A stretch of DNA of 64,000 bases from positions 62,001 through 126,000 of the forward strand of contig CAXBOO010000006.1 in the NCBI GenBank assembly GCA_963977425.1. The letters run 5' to 3'. The notes below the pieces were generated by a model. That model made no database searches. It was given only the letters and a program-made list of their open reading frames with translations, and was not told where the DNA came from. Positions 42,596-51,373 of the stretch are shown piece after piece. Source of the stretch: CAXBOO01 sp963977425 (GTDB lineage Bacteria; Bacteroidota; Bacteroidia; Flavobacteriales_D; Luteibaculaceae). The position numbers and the translations under genes were made by a program. How positions within the stretch are numbered: position 1 is the first letter of the stretch; every line of letters starts with the position of its first letter.

Positions 42596-43387
42596 ATGAA
42601 AACGCTACTGCTATTAACTTTTACCTTTTTTATTGGTTACAACACAGCTTATTCTCAAAAGTTCCTTAAAAAAATACAGGATAAGGTTGAATCGAAGGTT
42701 AGCGAAAAATTAGAAGAAAAGATCGATGAGAAAATCGATGAAGAAATTGAAAAGTCATTTGACTCAATCGAAGAATCTGCAACGGGCGAGAGCGGTAGCG
42801 ACAATATATCGAGTTTTTCAAATGCGAGCTCTAATAAAACATACTCCTTCAATCATAGTATAACCTATGATATAAGTGATGCAAAGGGAAAAAAATCAAC
42901 ACAAATAACTTTCCTTACCAATGCAAATGAGTCGTATTTCGGTATAGAAATCAACAGCAATGAAGAAACCAAAGTCATTCAAATTTCAGATAGCACCGAA
43001 TCTATTTCATTGATAGAAACGGGCGAAATGAAGATGCAAACAGGAACTTCTATTTCGTTTGACAAGATAATGGCCAAGAACAATCAACAGCAAATTGATG
43101 ATGACATGGACATTACCAAAACAGGAAACACCAAAGATATTTTAGGTTACACCTGTTATGAATACATTGCCAAAAATGATGATGGTACAAGTACTGTTTG
43201 GATTACCAACGATGTTGATTTTAAGGATGTACAGTTCTATCAAAACACTTCCGAAATTCAAGGACTAATGCTTGAATCTAGTTTTCATGATGGTAAAAAT
43301 GTTATTTCTACAATGAAAGCAACCAACATCAATACATCTGCAAATGTTCGTGTAGACGCTTCTGAATACAAAACTTTTGGGCGTTAA
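42596..43387 (+). CDS. Exported DUF4412-like protein
   Basis: From the ATG at 42596 the protein has 263 residues with signal peptide MKTLLLLTFTFFIGYNTAYSQ. Residues 22-60 form a highly charged coiled coil ('KIQDKVESKVSEKLEEKIDEKIDEEIEKSF'). The C-terminal part ('SFNHSITYDISDAKGKKSTQITFLTNANESYFGIEI', 'TKDILGYTCYEYIAKNDDGTSTVWIT') matches the DUF4412 family of exported Bacteroidota proteins. That family has a lipoprotein-carrier-like beta fold of unknown function. The gene lies 50 bases after the giant CUB gene and may be read from the same transcript. It converges with the metalloprotease gene, with four bases between their stops. Confidence 0.78.
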   Translation: MKTLLLLTFTFFIGYNTAYSQKFLKKIQDKVESKVSEKLEEKIDEKIDEEIEKSFDSIEESATGESGSDNISSFSNASSNKTYSFNHSITYDISDAKGKKSTQITFLTNANESYFGIEINSNEETKVIQISDSTESISLIETGEMKMQTGTSISFDKIMAKNNQQQIDDDMDITKTGNTKDILGYTCYEYIAKNDDGTSTVWITNDVDFKDVQFYQNTSEIQGLMLESSFHDGKNVISTMKATNINTSANVRVDASEYKTFGR

Positions 43388-43391
43388 ATAA

Positions 43392-44165
43392 TCAACGCAA
43401 ACCATTGAGGTCGGCCTGACACTGAGCATCCAATGAAGGAATATTGCTTCCGACAAGATTGGCAATAAAATCAGACCCTTCTACTGCGTAATACATCAAA
43501 CAATCTGTATTGGTACAATGGGCACCGTGATCGCTATCATGATGTGCTGACGTAAGAGGAGCTCCGTTATTAACCAATCCCATCAAATGACCAAATTCAT
43601 GATGCATAACAGTAGTTTCTACACTCGATAAACTTGGTTGAAATAAACCTCCAGCATTGTCTTGCAACGTTTTTTCAAAAACGGCCATACTGGTATTGTT
43701 GTATGCCACACCAAGCACTTTACCATTGCCTGTGTTTTCACTATAATCACCATCTACAAACAACATGCTTGCACTAAAAGTAGATCCTGAATTGAATATG
43801 CTTCTATTGTTTTTCTCTATCTCTCGAATGTCATCGATTGAATACGTTGCTTTTTGGCTAGAAGGTATTTCCGTTAAAAATACCTCAATGCTATTTTTAT
43901 CCAAATAATCCTCCAAAAATTCTTTCAAGCTATTGACAGAACTGTTGGTAGGCTTAGCATTTGGCATATGCAATATTTGAACCTTTAATGTTTTAAAAAC
44001 ATTATCTGAAACATAATCTTGCGCATTATCACCAGGACCATTGCTATAATCAAACCCTCCTATTACACCAATACCATTGCTGTTTTTATCTTTCTCGCAA
44101 CTGTATTGAGTAAAAACAAAAACTAATGTTATTAATCCGATACTTATTTTAGATAAAACCTTCAT
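43392..44165 (-). CDS. Membrane-anchored zinc metalloprotease (metzincin-like lipoprotein)
   Basis: The 257-residue protein has signal 'MKVLSKISIGLITLVFVFTQYSC' then EKDKN, a lipoprotein. The zinc site is 'VMHHEFGHLMGLVNNG' with His189, Glu190 and His193. At the usual third-ligand position (199) there is Asn, and a cluster 'SAHHDSDHGAHCTNTDCLMYYA' follows with several His and a Met-turn-like LMYY. This arrangement fits a flavobacterial 'membrane metalloprotease' family. The N-terminal part has the mixed fold before the zinc helix. It probably cleaves proteins at the cell envelope. The gene is convergent with the DUF4412 gene and divergent from the TPR gene. Confidence 0.82.
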   Translation of the reverse strand: MKVLSKISIGLITLVFVFTQYSCEKDKNSNGIGVIGGFDYSNGPGDNAQDYVSDNVFKTLKVQILHMPNAKPTNSSVNSLKEFLEDYLDKNSIEVFLTEIPSSQKATYSIDDIREIEKNNRSIFNSGSTFSASMLFVDGDYSENTGNGKVLGVAYNNTSMAVFEKTLQDNAGGLFQPSLSSVETTVMHHEFGHLMGLVNNGAPLTSAHHDSDHGAHCTNTDCLMYYAVEGSDFIANLVGSNIPSLDAQCQADLNGLR

Positions 44166-44215
44166 GCTTTAGAGTGTATTTATAACTTCGCACCGAATTT
44201 ACGGATAACGAATTT

Positions 44216-44731
44216 ATGCTCAACAAATACATCAAAATAATCATCGCCATTCTACTTGGAACAGTTTCTATCTGGCAATTTGCAGAAGTAAATATAGGCT
44301 GGGGAATTTTGAGTCTACTTGGAGCTGGTTTTTCAGTGCTTTTAATTTATAGAAACGAACGCATACTTACTGCCTTTTATTACATGAGAAAAGGCGATAT
44401 GGAAAAAGCGCAAGCTAGTATCGAAAAAATATCTAACCCTGATGCTTTGGTTAAGGGACAACGCGCTTATTACCACTTATTATTAGGGATGATGTTGGCT
44501 CAAACACAAGGCATTCACAAAACTGAAAAATACTTTGTAAAAGCTTTAAGCATTGGTTTACGCAACAAACAAGATCAGGCATTGGCAAAGCTAAATTTAG
44601 CTGGAGTTTGTGCTGCTAAACGTAAGAAACGTGAAGCTGTGAATTATTTAAACCAAGCCAAGAAGTTAGACACTAAAGGCATGTTGACGGATCAAATAAA
44701 AATGATGAAGTCGCAAATGGGTAGAATCTAA
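44216..44731 (+). CDS. Membrane protein with two helices and TPR repeats
   Basis: The 171-residue protein has two transmembrane segments (residues 7-22 and 29-45), then a cytoplasmic helical region with TPR-like pairs: 'RKGDMEKAQASIEKISNPDALVKGQRAYYHLLLGMMLAQTQ' and 'KTEKYFVKALSIGLRNKQDQALAKLNLAGVCAAKRKKREAVNYLNQAKKL'. Such small TPR proteins mediate protein contacts; a partner is not evident. Its stop overlaps the stop of the convergent Nudix gene by four bases. Confidence 0.75.
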   Translation: MLNKYIKIIIAILLGTVSIWQFAEVNIGWGILSLLGAGFSVLLIYRNERILTAFYYMRKGDMEKAQASIEKISNPDALVKGQRAYYHLLLGMMLAQTQGIHKTEKYFVKALSIGLRNKQDQALAKLNLAGVCAAKRKKREAVNYLNQAKKLDTKGMLTDQIKMMKSQMGRI

Positions 44732-45258
44732 TACTGTCCGTGGAAACAGGTTCCTAAAGTTCCTTCTTTAAGACTTTTAAAATACGTTTTCAAAGCAAAC
44801 TCTGTGCTATGAAATGCCAAATCATTCCATGGTATTTCATCTTCAGTGAAAAACTCAACGGCATTGCTTTCATGGGTAGTAGCATAATGTCCATCCAGCA
44901 TTTTCGCTAAGAAAATGAAATATACTTGTCCGTGATTGGGCAATGAAAAAGTACAGTGCAAGTGTTCAATTTTTACCGAAGCCTCAGTTTCTTCTAGTGT
45001 TTCTCTGACGGCGGAATCTAAAAGCGACTCATCCATTTCCATAAAACCACAAGGCAAATTCCATAAGTTGTATCTTGGCTCTATGTTTCGTTTGCAAAGC
45101 ATTACTTTGTCATGATTTACAACCAAACACCCACTTATTATTTTAGGATTGACATAATGAATTTCATCACAATTTGAACAAACCCATCGGGGCAAAGTTT
45201 CGAATTTAGGGATGGTCTTTTTTAAGTTTTTAGATCCGCAATTGCTACAAAAATTCAT
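44728..45258 (-). CDS. Nudix hydrolase with zinc ribbon
   Basis: The 176-residue protein has an N-terminal zinc ribbon (CSNCGSKNL and CSNCDEIHYVNP: two CxxC pairs). The Nudix domain follows with the box 'GFMEMDESLLDSAVRETLEET' (G-x5-E-x7-RETLEE). The final Gly of the classical box is Glu here. The zinc ribbon plus 'NPKIISGCLVVNHDKVMLCKRNIEPRYNLWNLPCGFME' is typical of the NADH-pyrophosphatase-related group, though it is shorter than NudC. It probably hydrolyses a nucleoside diphosphate derivative in the cytoplasm; the substrate is undefined. It is divergent from the MutS2-like gene, 21 bases away. Confidence 0.9.
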   Translation of the reverse strand: MNFCSNCGSKNLKKTIPKFETLPRWVCSNCDEIHYVNPKIISGCLVVNHDKVMLCKRNIEPRYNLWNLPCGFMEMDESLLDSAVRETLEETEASVKIEHLHCTFSLPNHGQVYFIFLAKMLDGHYATTHESNAVEFFTEDEIPWNDLAFHSTEFALKTYFKSLKEGTLGTCFHGQY

Positions 45259-45279
45259 CGTATTAAATTAATTAAGTAA

Positions 45280-47403
45280 ATGTCGGTTTTTCCCGAAAGT
45301 GTTCTTCACCAATTAGAGTTCCAGGATATTAGACAGTGGCTGCACAATAAATGCCACAGCGAAGGCGCCAAACGTACAGCCCTTGCACTAAGTCCTAGCA
45401 ATCAATTTCATGAATACACTATTTGGTTGCAACAACTTAAGGAATATTCTGATGCCATTGCTAATGTTGGATACTTTCCAGGTGTGCCCCATTACTCATT
45501 TTCTGGTGCTGCCGAAAGACTTAAAATAGCAGGAGCAGTTTTAGAGCTACAAGAAATTGTAAGCATTCGCTCAGCTCTTATTTATTTGTACGACTGGGAT
45601 AAGTATTTCTCTGAGATTAAAAGCGACAAATTCAATCTCAAAGAATTACGATTGAAAGTTAGCGATCTAGCACCCGCCAAAACGGCCATAGAAAAAGTAT
45701 TGGATCAAAACAATGAGGTGTTTTCTAATGCTTCGCCACGTTTAAAAAAGATACGAGAAAGGAAATCAGAACTCGTAAAAATACTAGACAAAACTTTTCA
45801 GCAAAGTCTTAGAAAAGCTGCCAACAGCAATTTTCTAGCCGAAACACAAGAATCGCACATATACGGCCGACGAGTATTGAGTGTTTTAGTTGAAAAGAAG
45901 AGACAATTAAAAGGTTCTATACTTGGTTACAGTAGAAACGCCAACATTGCTTATATGGAGCCAGAAAGCACCATAGCTCTAAACGATGAATTGGACAACT
46001 TACACAACGAAGAAAGAGCCGAAATTCACAAAATATTTTCCGAGTTATGCAAAAGTTTAGCTCCATTTTCTTCTGCCCTTTTGGCTTTATCCATCTTTGT
46101 AGAAATATTCGATTTGATGCAAGCCAAACATGCGCTAGCCAAACGAATGGACGCCAACTTACCGCAGATTTCTAAAAAACTAATTGCCGACTTAAAAACG
46201 GCTTACCACCCTACTTTATATCTCAAAAACCTTGAGGATGGCAGATTTACCATGCCCAACAATATTTGTTTAACCGAAGACAAACGCGTAATGGTTATTT
46301 CGGGGCCAAATGCTGGTGGTAAATCCATTGCTCTAAAAACCATTGGCTTACAGTTATTGATGTTGTACAGTGGGCTATTTGTCCCTTGTGATGCTGAAAG
46401 CCAGTTTGGAACTTTCGATAAGATTTTCACGGATATTGGCGACAACCAAAGTATTGAAGATGAACTAAGTACCTACAGTCACAAGCTAAAAAGCATGACG
46501 CATATTCTACAACATTCAAGCAAATCGTCTATTGTTCTCATCGATGAATTTGGATCTGGAACCGACCCTAGTTTAGGGGGCGCTATTGCGGAAGTATTCC
46601 TTGAAGAAGTTTACAAACGTAAAAGTTTTGTATTGCTTACAACGCATTACAACAACATCAAAATAAAAGCCGACACATTGCCTGAAGCTATGAATGCTTC
46701 TATGCAATTCGATTTAGAAACCTTGCAACCTAAATACAAACTCATCAGTGGTGTCGCAGGTCAATCGTTCACTTTTGAAGTGGCAAGAAATGCAGGATTT
46801 CCGAATAAATTGATACAACGTGCGGGAAAATACGCAGGCAAAGACAAAATGTCTTTTGAAAATTCCATTCAACAAATTGAGCAAGAGCGCAAACAATTGA
46901 AAAACATGCAGCAAAAGCTGAATCAACTTCAATCGGAATTAGAAAAAGAAAAATCGGCACTCGAAAGAAAAGACAAGCAATTACTGCAACATGCAGAAAA
47001 AAGAAGTGTAGGAGAAATTGACAACGAAAAATGGCTTCGTTTAGGTAAAAACACCGAGGCATGGCTATTGAAACTTCCTATCGACAATAAAAAACAGCAA
47101 CTCCACGGAAGCAAAATGATTGAGGCATTGAAAGACATTCGTAAAGAATATCTGAGCGATGAAAACAATGCCACTACTCAAAAAAAGGAAGTGAAAACGA
47201 GCGTAAAATCTGGAGCAATACCCGAACGCATTAAAAAGCAAGCAGAAACCATTCAACGTCCAATTGTTGTTGGTAGTTTGGTTCGCTTACTCGATAGCAA
47301 TACCACAGGAAAAGTAATGGCCATTGAGAAGAAAAAGGCTAAAGTTCAGTTTGGCCATTTACACTCTATGGTAAAACTAGAACTGTTGAACTTGATTCAA
47401 TAA
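45280..47403 (+). CDS. MutS2-like ATPase lacking the Smr nuclease domain
   Basis: The 707-residue protein is a MutS family ATPase of the MutS2 branch: it lacks the mismatch-recognition domain I and begins directly with core/lever helices ('VLHQLEFQDIRQWLHNKCHSEGAKRTAL'). Walker A is 'VISGPNAGGKSIALKTIGLQLLM', with 'DIGDNQSIEDELSTYSHKLKSM' and Walker B 'IVLIDEFGSGTDPSLGGAIAE'. A coiled coil around 525-575 and a KOW-like end ('GSLVRLLDSNTTGKVMAIEKKKAKVQFG') follow. The usual C-terminal Smr domain is absent; the protein stops straight after the KOW-like segment. MutS2 acts on branched DNA or on collided ribosomes. The stop overlaps the convergent AAA+ gene. Confidence 0.9.
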   Translation: MSVFPESVLHQLEFQDIRQWLHNKCHSEGAKRTALALSPSNQFHEYTIWLQQLKEYSDAIANVGYFPGVPHYSFSGAAERLKIAGAVLELQEIVSIRSALIYLYDWDKYFSEIKSDKFNLKELRLKVSDLAPAKTAIEKVLDQNNEVFSNASPRLKKIRERKSELVKILDKTFQQSLRKAANSNFLAETQESHIYGRRVLSVLVEKKRQLKGSILGYSRNANIAYMEPESTIALNDELDNLHNEERAEIHKIFSELCKSLAPFSSALLALSIFVEIFDLMQAKHALAKRMDANLPQISKKLIADLKTAYHPTLYLKNLEDGRFTMPNNICLTEDKRVMVISGPNAGGKSIALKTIGLQLLMLYSGLFVPCDAESQFGTFDKIFTDIGDNQSIEDELSTYSHKLKSMTHILQHSSKSSIVLIDEFGSGTDPSLGGAIAEVFLEEVYKRKSFVLLTTHYNNIKIKADTLPEAMNASMQFDLETLQPKYKLISGVAGQSFTFEVARNAGFPNKLIQRAGKYAGKDKMSFENSIQQIEQERKQLKNMQQKLNQLQSELEKEKSALERKDKQLLQHAEKRSVGEIDNEKWLRLGKNTEAWLLKLPIDNKKQQLHGSKMIEALKDIRKEYLSDENNATTQKKEVKTSVKSGAIPERIKKQAETIQRPIVVGSLVRLLDSNTTGKVMAIEKKKAKVQFGHLHSMVKLELLNLIQ

Positions 47404-48863
47404 TCTTCGTTATCGTCATCGTCTAGATTATCAAACATATCGTCTTTGAATAAGTCTGAAAAGTTAGCTCCATGTGCATCGTACTGAGCATTCAGTTTAT
47501 TTTGCGATGCCAAGGTATGCAGCAAAACTTCAACACCTAAAGCTCTTGTATCAAAAATACTAAGCTCTTCAATTGCATCAAAAACATCTAAATCAAGCAA
47601 TAGTTGATATTCATTGAAAGGGCAATTTGCTGGAACAAAAATATGATGAGCTTCAAACCATTTCATTATAAGCAATAGCGCTTCGTCTAAATCTCCTTTT
47701 TCATCAAAATGCTTTGCAAAAGTTATTTCTCCAATGGTAGCTATAGCATCAGAAATCAATCTATTCGAAACTCTTTCAGGGCCCTCTTGATCGCCTTCAT
47801 AAACCAATTCTACTTTACCGTTAATGGCTTGAATTGACGCGAAAATGTCAGATATTCTTACAACATCTTTTTTATCAGAATTGATGCTCATGCGTCTTAA
47901 GGCAGACGCCAATACGGCTTCACGCAAACTGATTGTTAAACGAGCAGAAACACCACTTTTTTCATCTACATATTCGCTGTTTCTAGCTTCAACAGCAACT
48001 TGCTCAACAATGCTTTTGACTACAAAATCGAGATTGATTTTTTCAGCTCCTTTTGGCACTTTACTTTCCTGATCGGAAATTTTCAAACCCAATTCCAATG
48101 TACTTGGGTAATGCGTGAGTATTTGACTTTGAATTCTGTCCTTAAGTGGAGTTACAATACTTCCTCTGTTGGTATAATCTTCTGGATTGGCTGTAAAAAC
48201 AAACGCTACATCCAAAGGCAATCGGATGTTGAAACCTCTAATTTGAACATCTTTTTCTTGCAATACATTGAACAATGCAACCTGAATACGAGCCTGTAAA
48301 TCTGGCAATTCATTGATTACAAAAATGCCACGATTGCTTCGAGGAATAAGTCCATAATGTATCACATCGGCATCGGCAAAGCTCAGTTTCAAATTCATCG
48401 CCTTAATCGGGTCGATATCCCCAATCAAATCGGCTACGCTCACGTCTGGTGTGGCTAATTTTTCGGAATATCTATCGTTTCGATGAAGCCATTCAATTGG
48501 TGTTGCATCACCATTTTCTTCAATAAGATCGAATCCATATTTACTGATTGGGTTCAACGGATCTTCGTTTAGCAAACTCCCTTTCAATACCGGCACATAC
48601 TCATCTAAGAGATTCACCATCATTCTAGCCATTTTTGTTTTGGCTTGGCCTCTTAAACCTAAAAAATTGATGTTATGCCCTGCCAAAATAGCAGCTTCTA
48701 ATTGAGGAATTACTGTTTCTTCATATCCAATTACACCTTGATACCAAATCTTTTTGGCTTTGAGGTGTTTCAATAAATTATCGCGCATTTCGTCGCGAAT
48801 AGTTTTAGCTGTATACTTAGTGGCTTTTAATTCGCCTAGAGTGACTATAGTTGGTGTTTTCAA
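47397..48863 (-). CDS. MoxR-type AAA+ ATPase
   Basis: The 488-residue protein is related to the magnesium-chelatase ChlI/MoxR clade. The P-loop is 'NFLGLRGQAKTKMARMMVNLL' with an Ala in place of the usual Gly before Lys. Other motifs are 'GIFVINELPDLQARIQVALFNVLQEKDVQIRGFNIRLPLDVAFVFTANPEDYTNRG', with Walker B, the sensor-1 Asn and a chelatase-type insertion. No ChlH or tetrapyrrole gene is present, so magnesium chelation should not be assumed. It overlaps the VWA gene upstream by four bases (ATGA). MoxR-VWA pairs act as chaperones or assembly factors for protein or metal-cofactor complexes; the client is unknown. The C-terminus is acidic. Confidence 0.88.
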   Translation of the reverse strand: MKTPTIVTLGELKATKYTAKTIRDEMRDNLLKHLKAKKIWYQGVIGYEETVIPQLEAAILAGHNINFLGLRGQAKTKMARMMVNLLDEYVPVLKGSLLNEDPLNPISKYGFDLIEENGDATPIEWLHRNDRYSEKLATPDVSVADLIGDIDPIKAMNLKLSFADADVIHYGLIPRSNRGIFVINELPDLQARIQVALFNVLQEKDVQIRGFNIRLPLDVAFVFTANPEDYTNRGSIVTPLKDRIQSQILTHYPSTLELGLKISDQESKVPKGAEKINLDFVVKSIVEQVAVEARNSEYVDEKSGVSARLTISLREAVLASALRRMSINSDKKDVVRISDIFASIQAINGKVELVYEGDQEGPERVSNRLISDAIATIGEITFAKHFDEKGDLDEALLLIMKWFEAHHIFVPANCPFNEYQLLLDLDVFDAIEELSIFDTRALGVEVLLHTLASQNKLNAQYDAHGANFSDLFKDDMFDNLDDDDNEDY

Positions 48864-49963
48864 AAGTTCTTTTTCTTATTGCGTTCGTAATCTTCAAAAA
48901 TAAGCTCGCCCAAGCCATTCAATCCTGAATAAAAGGCTTTCCCATCATTGGCTTCAGTAAATTGTTCTACAAAGCTTTGTAGATGCGGATCTGAAGCTAT
49001 CATAAAGGTAGTAACTGGAATTTTTAGTTTGCGGCATTGTTTTGCCAAATTCAAACAACGGCGAATGATTTTAGGGTCGTGCCCATAGTTGCTGTTTTTG
49101 TAATACCCTTTGCCTTCTTTTAAGCATGTAGGCTTACCATCTGTAATCATAAATATCTGCCGGTTGATGTTTTTACGGCGTCTTAAAATATTCATCGACA
49201 GTTCTAAACCCGCTACGGTATTAGTATGATAAGGCCCCACCGTGAGATAAGGTAAATCTTTCAAATCTACCTCCCAAGCATCGTTTCCAAAAACAACAAA
49301 ATCTATGCTGTCTTTTGGGTATTTTGTTCCAATGTATTGAGCCAACGCCAAGGCGACTTTTTTTGCTGGAGTAATGCGATCTTCTCCATAAAGAATCATG
49401 GAATGCGAAATATCAATCATCACAACTGTTGAGAAATTATTGGCCTCAAAATTCTCTTTAACCAACCACTGACTTTTACCAAAATCGTCATTGGCTATAT
49501 TTTGCAGCATTTCGCCTTGTTGAAGTGAGGTTGAAAAATCGATATGTGCTGGGTTGTCACCAAATGCAAACGGTCTTAAGCCGTCGCCTTGATCGCTACC
49601 AGTACCAAGTTTATTCGAACTATGATTGCCAATACTGCTGCGCTTTACTTTACCGAAAATTTGCTCGAAAGCCTTTTGCCTAAACAATTTTTCGGTACCG
49701 GCACTCAGCTTCATGTCTTGACTCCCCTTGCCTTCGGGTTGAAAAAAACCAGACGTTATGAGATCGTTCTTGAAATCTTCAAATGAATAATCTTCATCAA
49801 AAATTTTGTTGTTCTGACCTATTTCATTAAGCCAGTCGAAAGATTCTTCAATATCGCCACTGGTATGTAGGAGAAGCTCCAAAAAAAGATCCTTGATGCG
49901 ATCGAAATCCCATATATCTGAACCTAATTTTTCTATGTATTTTGAAAAGAGTGTCCCCACCAT
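48860..49963 (-). CDS. VWA-domain partner of the MoxR-type ATPase
   Basis: The 367-residue protein has a helical N-terminal half and a C-terminal von Willebrand A domain with an intact MIDAS motif: 'VVMIDISHSMILYGEDRITPAKKVALALAQYIG' (DxSxS), a distal Thr in 'GPYHTNTVAGLELSM' and the Asp in 'IFMITDGKPTCLKEG'. It carries no signal peptide or membrane helix, so it is cytoplasmic. A low-complexity linker at about 120-145 joins the halves. It is upstream of, and overlaps by four bases, the AAA+ gene, so the two are made together. The pairing is conserved in many bacteria, but the client here is not known. Confidence 0.88.
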   Translation of the reverse strand: MVGTLFSKYIEKLGSDIWDFDRIKDLFLELLLHTSGDIEESFDWLNEIGQNNKIFDEDYSFEDFKNDLITSGFFQPEGKGSQDMKLSAGTEKLFRQKAFEQIFGKVKRSSIGNHSSNKLGTGSDQGDGLRPFAFGDNPAHIDFSTSLQQGEMLQNIANDDFGKSQWLVKENFEANNFSTVVMIDISHSMILYGEDRITPAKKVALALAQYIGTKYPKDSIDFVVFGNDAWEVDLKDLPYLTVGPYHTNTVAGLELSMNILRRRKNINRQIFMITDGKPTCLKEGKGYYKNSNYGHDPKIIRRCLNLAKQCRKLKIPVTTFMIASDPHLQSFVEQFTEANDGKAFYSGLNGLGELIFEDYERNKKKNF

Positions 49964-49991
49964 AATGTTTAAATATGCGGAGAAAAAACTA

Positions 49992-50828
49992 TTAAACCTT
50001 AGCTAGAGCTGTTAATTTCTCTAAGGTTGGAGTAGGTTTCCCTCCAAGTGGTTCAATTGTAATAGCATAGGCCGACAACTCTTTTAAACCCTTAAGGTGT
50101 GCTAGTCTATTGGTTTCACCATCCCATTTTTTTGGTATAACACCCAGATCTAGTGGTTTACCATCAACCAATGCCCATAATTGATATTGTTCATCGTCCG
50201 AAAGCTTAGGCATATGCATGCCATTGAGCATAATTTCTCCAGATGCTGGACACCAATACAAAACCCCAAAGGTTTGGCTAGGGTCTGTTGGATGTTTGAG
50301 TTCATAACTTTTTACCAAGCGTTCAGAAAAAAAATGCTCCACTTCACTCAATTCTTCTGATACAGCTTTAACTTGTGTGTAATTTTTAGAAATGGATTCT
50401 TTTTCAATGGTTAAAGCCGATATGCGTTCATCCATTTGATTTAATCGACCATTGTAAACAGTAAACAAACCGATACTGACAAGCAACATAAAACCTGCAG
50501 CTATTCGCCAACCAAAATTATTGGTATTCTTTCCTATCCCAACCACTTTGGCTTCTTCATTAGACGTTTTTGGTTTAGAAATGGTTATGATTTTTGGGGA
50601 TTCTTTTTTCCCTTCTATTGTAGCCATTAATTTGGCTTTCACTTGATTTCTTGGTTTTATACTATTGTTCATGGCTAAAGAAAAAAGTGTTTCTTCAATA
50701 GCGTTTAGTGCTGATATTACATCTTCGTCTTGCAAATGCGACTCTACGAGTGTGCGTTCACTTTCGGTGCAATGGTTTAAGGCATACAATTCCAATAAAC
50801 CAGACTGTATTAATTCTTCCTTATTCAT
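49992..50828 (-). CDS. Anti-sigma factor with RskA-type C-terminal domain
   Basis: The 278-residue protein has a cytoplasmic N-terminal helical part ('GLLELYALNHCTESERTLVESHL') that would bind the sigma factor. There is one transmembrane helix at about 107-123 ('WRIAAGFMLLVSIGLFTVYNG'), a coiled-coil stretch, then a periplasmic RskA domain ('GVLYWCPASGEIMLNGMHMPKLSDDEQYQLWALVDGKP', 'AYAITIEPLGGKPTPTLEKL'). Family members hold an ECF sigma factor at the membrane until regulated proteolysis releases it. It overlaps the upstream sigma gene by eight bases. No CxxC zinc anti-sigma motif is seen, so the signal is unlikely to be thiol oxidation through such a site. Confidence 0.92.
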   Translation of the reverse strand: MNKEELIQSGLLELYALNHCTESERTLVESHLQDEDVISALNAIEETLFSLAMNNSIKPRNQVKAKLMATIEGKKESPKIITISKPKTSNEEAKVVGIGKNTNNFGWRIAAGFMLLVSIGLFTVYNGRLNQMDERISALTIEKESISKNYTQVKAVSEELSEVEHFFSERLVKSYELKHPTDPSQTFGVLYWCPASGEIMLNGMHMPKLSDDEQYQLWALVDGKPLDLGVIPKKWDGETNRLAHLKGLKELSAYAITIEPLGGKPTPTLEKLTALAKV

Positions 50829-51372
50829 TTCTTGCTGACAACTTTTCTCTTAATTCTAATATTGCTTTTCGCAACCTCGTTTTTACCGTACCTAATGGAA
50901 TATCTAATTCTTCGGCTACATCGGCTTGCGTATAACCATCAAAATAAACCATTTCAATAAGGGTTCTATAGGGTGGCTTTAGGGCTTTTAGAGCTCCATC
51001 CATTCCTATATGGTCTACAAACATTTCGTTACTATGTTGGTTTTGCAAACTTGTACCACTTACGGTGTCGTCTATAGAGTTGGTTTTCGACTTATTGTTA
51101 AAACCTTTGCTTCTCAGTTTATCAATGGACGAATTCCTCGCCATATTAACCATCCAAGTATAAATCCTTCCCTTAGTTGAGTCGTAATACTCAATCTTGT
51201 TCCAAATTTTCAAAAACACTTCTTGCAGCAAATCTTCGGCAACTTCATTGTCGCGAACGATACCCACAATAACACCAAAGATGGCCGATGTGTAGTTGTC
51301 GTATAAGTATTCAAACACTTTCGGATCTTTGTCCTTAAGCCCCTGAACCAATTGTTCTTCTTTTAATATCAT
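50821..51372 (-). CDS. ECF-family RNA polymerase sigma factor
   Basis: The 183-residue protein has sigma-70 region 2 ('FEYLYDNYTSAIFGVIVGIVRDNEVAEDLLQEVFLKIWNKIEYYDSTKGRIYTWMVNMARNSSIDKLRSK') and region 4 ('LIEMVYFDGYTQADVAEELDIPLGTVKTRLRKAILELREKL') joined by a short linker; regions 1 and 3 are absent. It overlaps its anti-sigma gene, the usual regulatory pair (ECF19/SigK-like). The start lies one base after the stop of the HMG-CoA lyase gene, so it may be transcribed from the pyrD promoter as well as its own. Target genes are unknown. Confidence 0.95.
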   Translation of the reverse strand: MILKEEQLVQGLKDKDPKVFEYLYDNYTSAIFGVIVGIVRDNEVAEDLLQEVFLKIWNKIEYYDSTKGRIYTWMVNMARNSSIDKLRSKGFNNKSKTNSIDDTVSGTSLQNQHSNEMFVDHIGMDGALKALKPPYRTLIEMVYFDGYTQADVAEELDIPLGTVKTRLRKAILELREKLSARNE

Positions 51373-51373
51373 C

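Noticed and set aside
46714..47256. Several open frames on the minus strand opposite the MutS2-like gene
   Set aside because: They are shadows of a well-supported coding region on the other strand and show no protein family, start context or conserved motif.
47397..49963. Magnesium chelatase (ChlI/ChlD) for tetrapyrrole synthesis
   Set aside because: The ATPase and VWA proteins resemble those subunits, but no ChlH or chlorophyll gene is present and the pair fits the general MoxR-VWA group.
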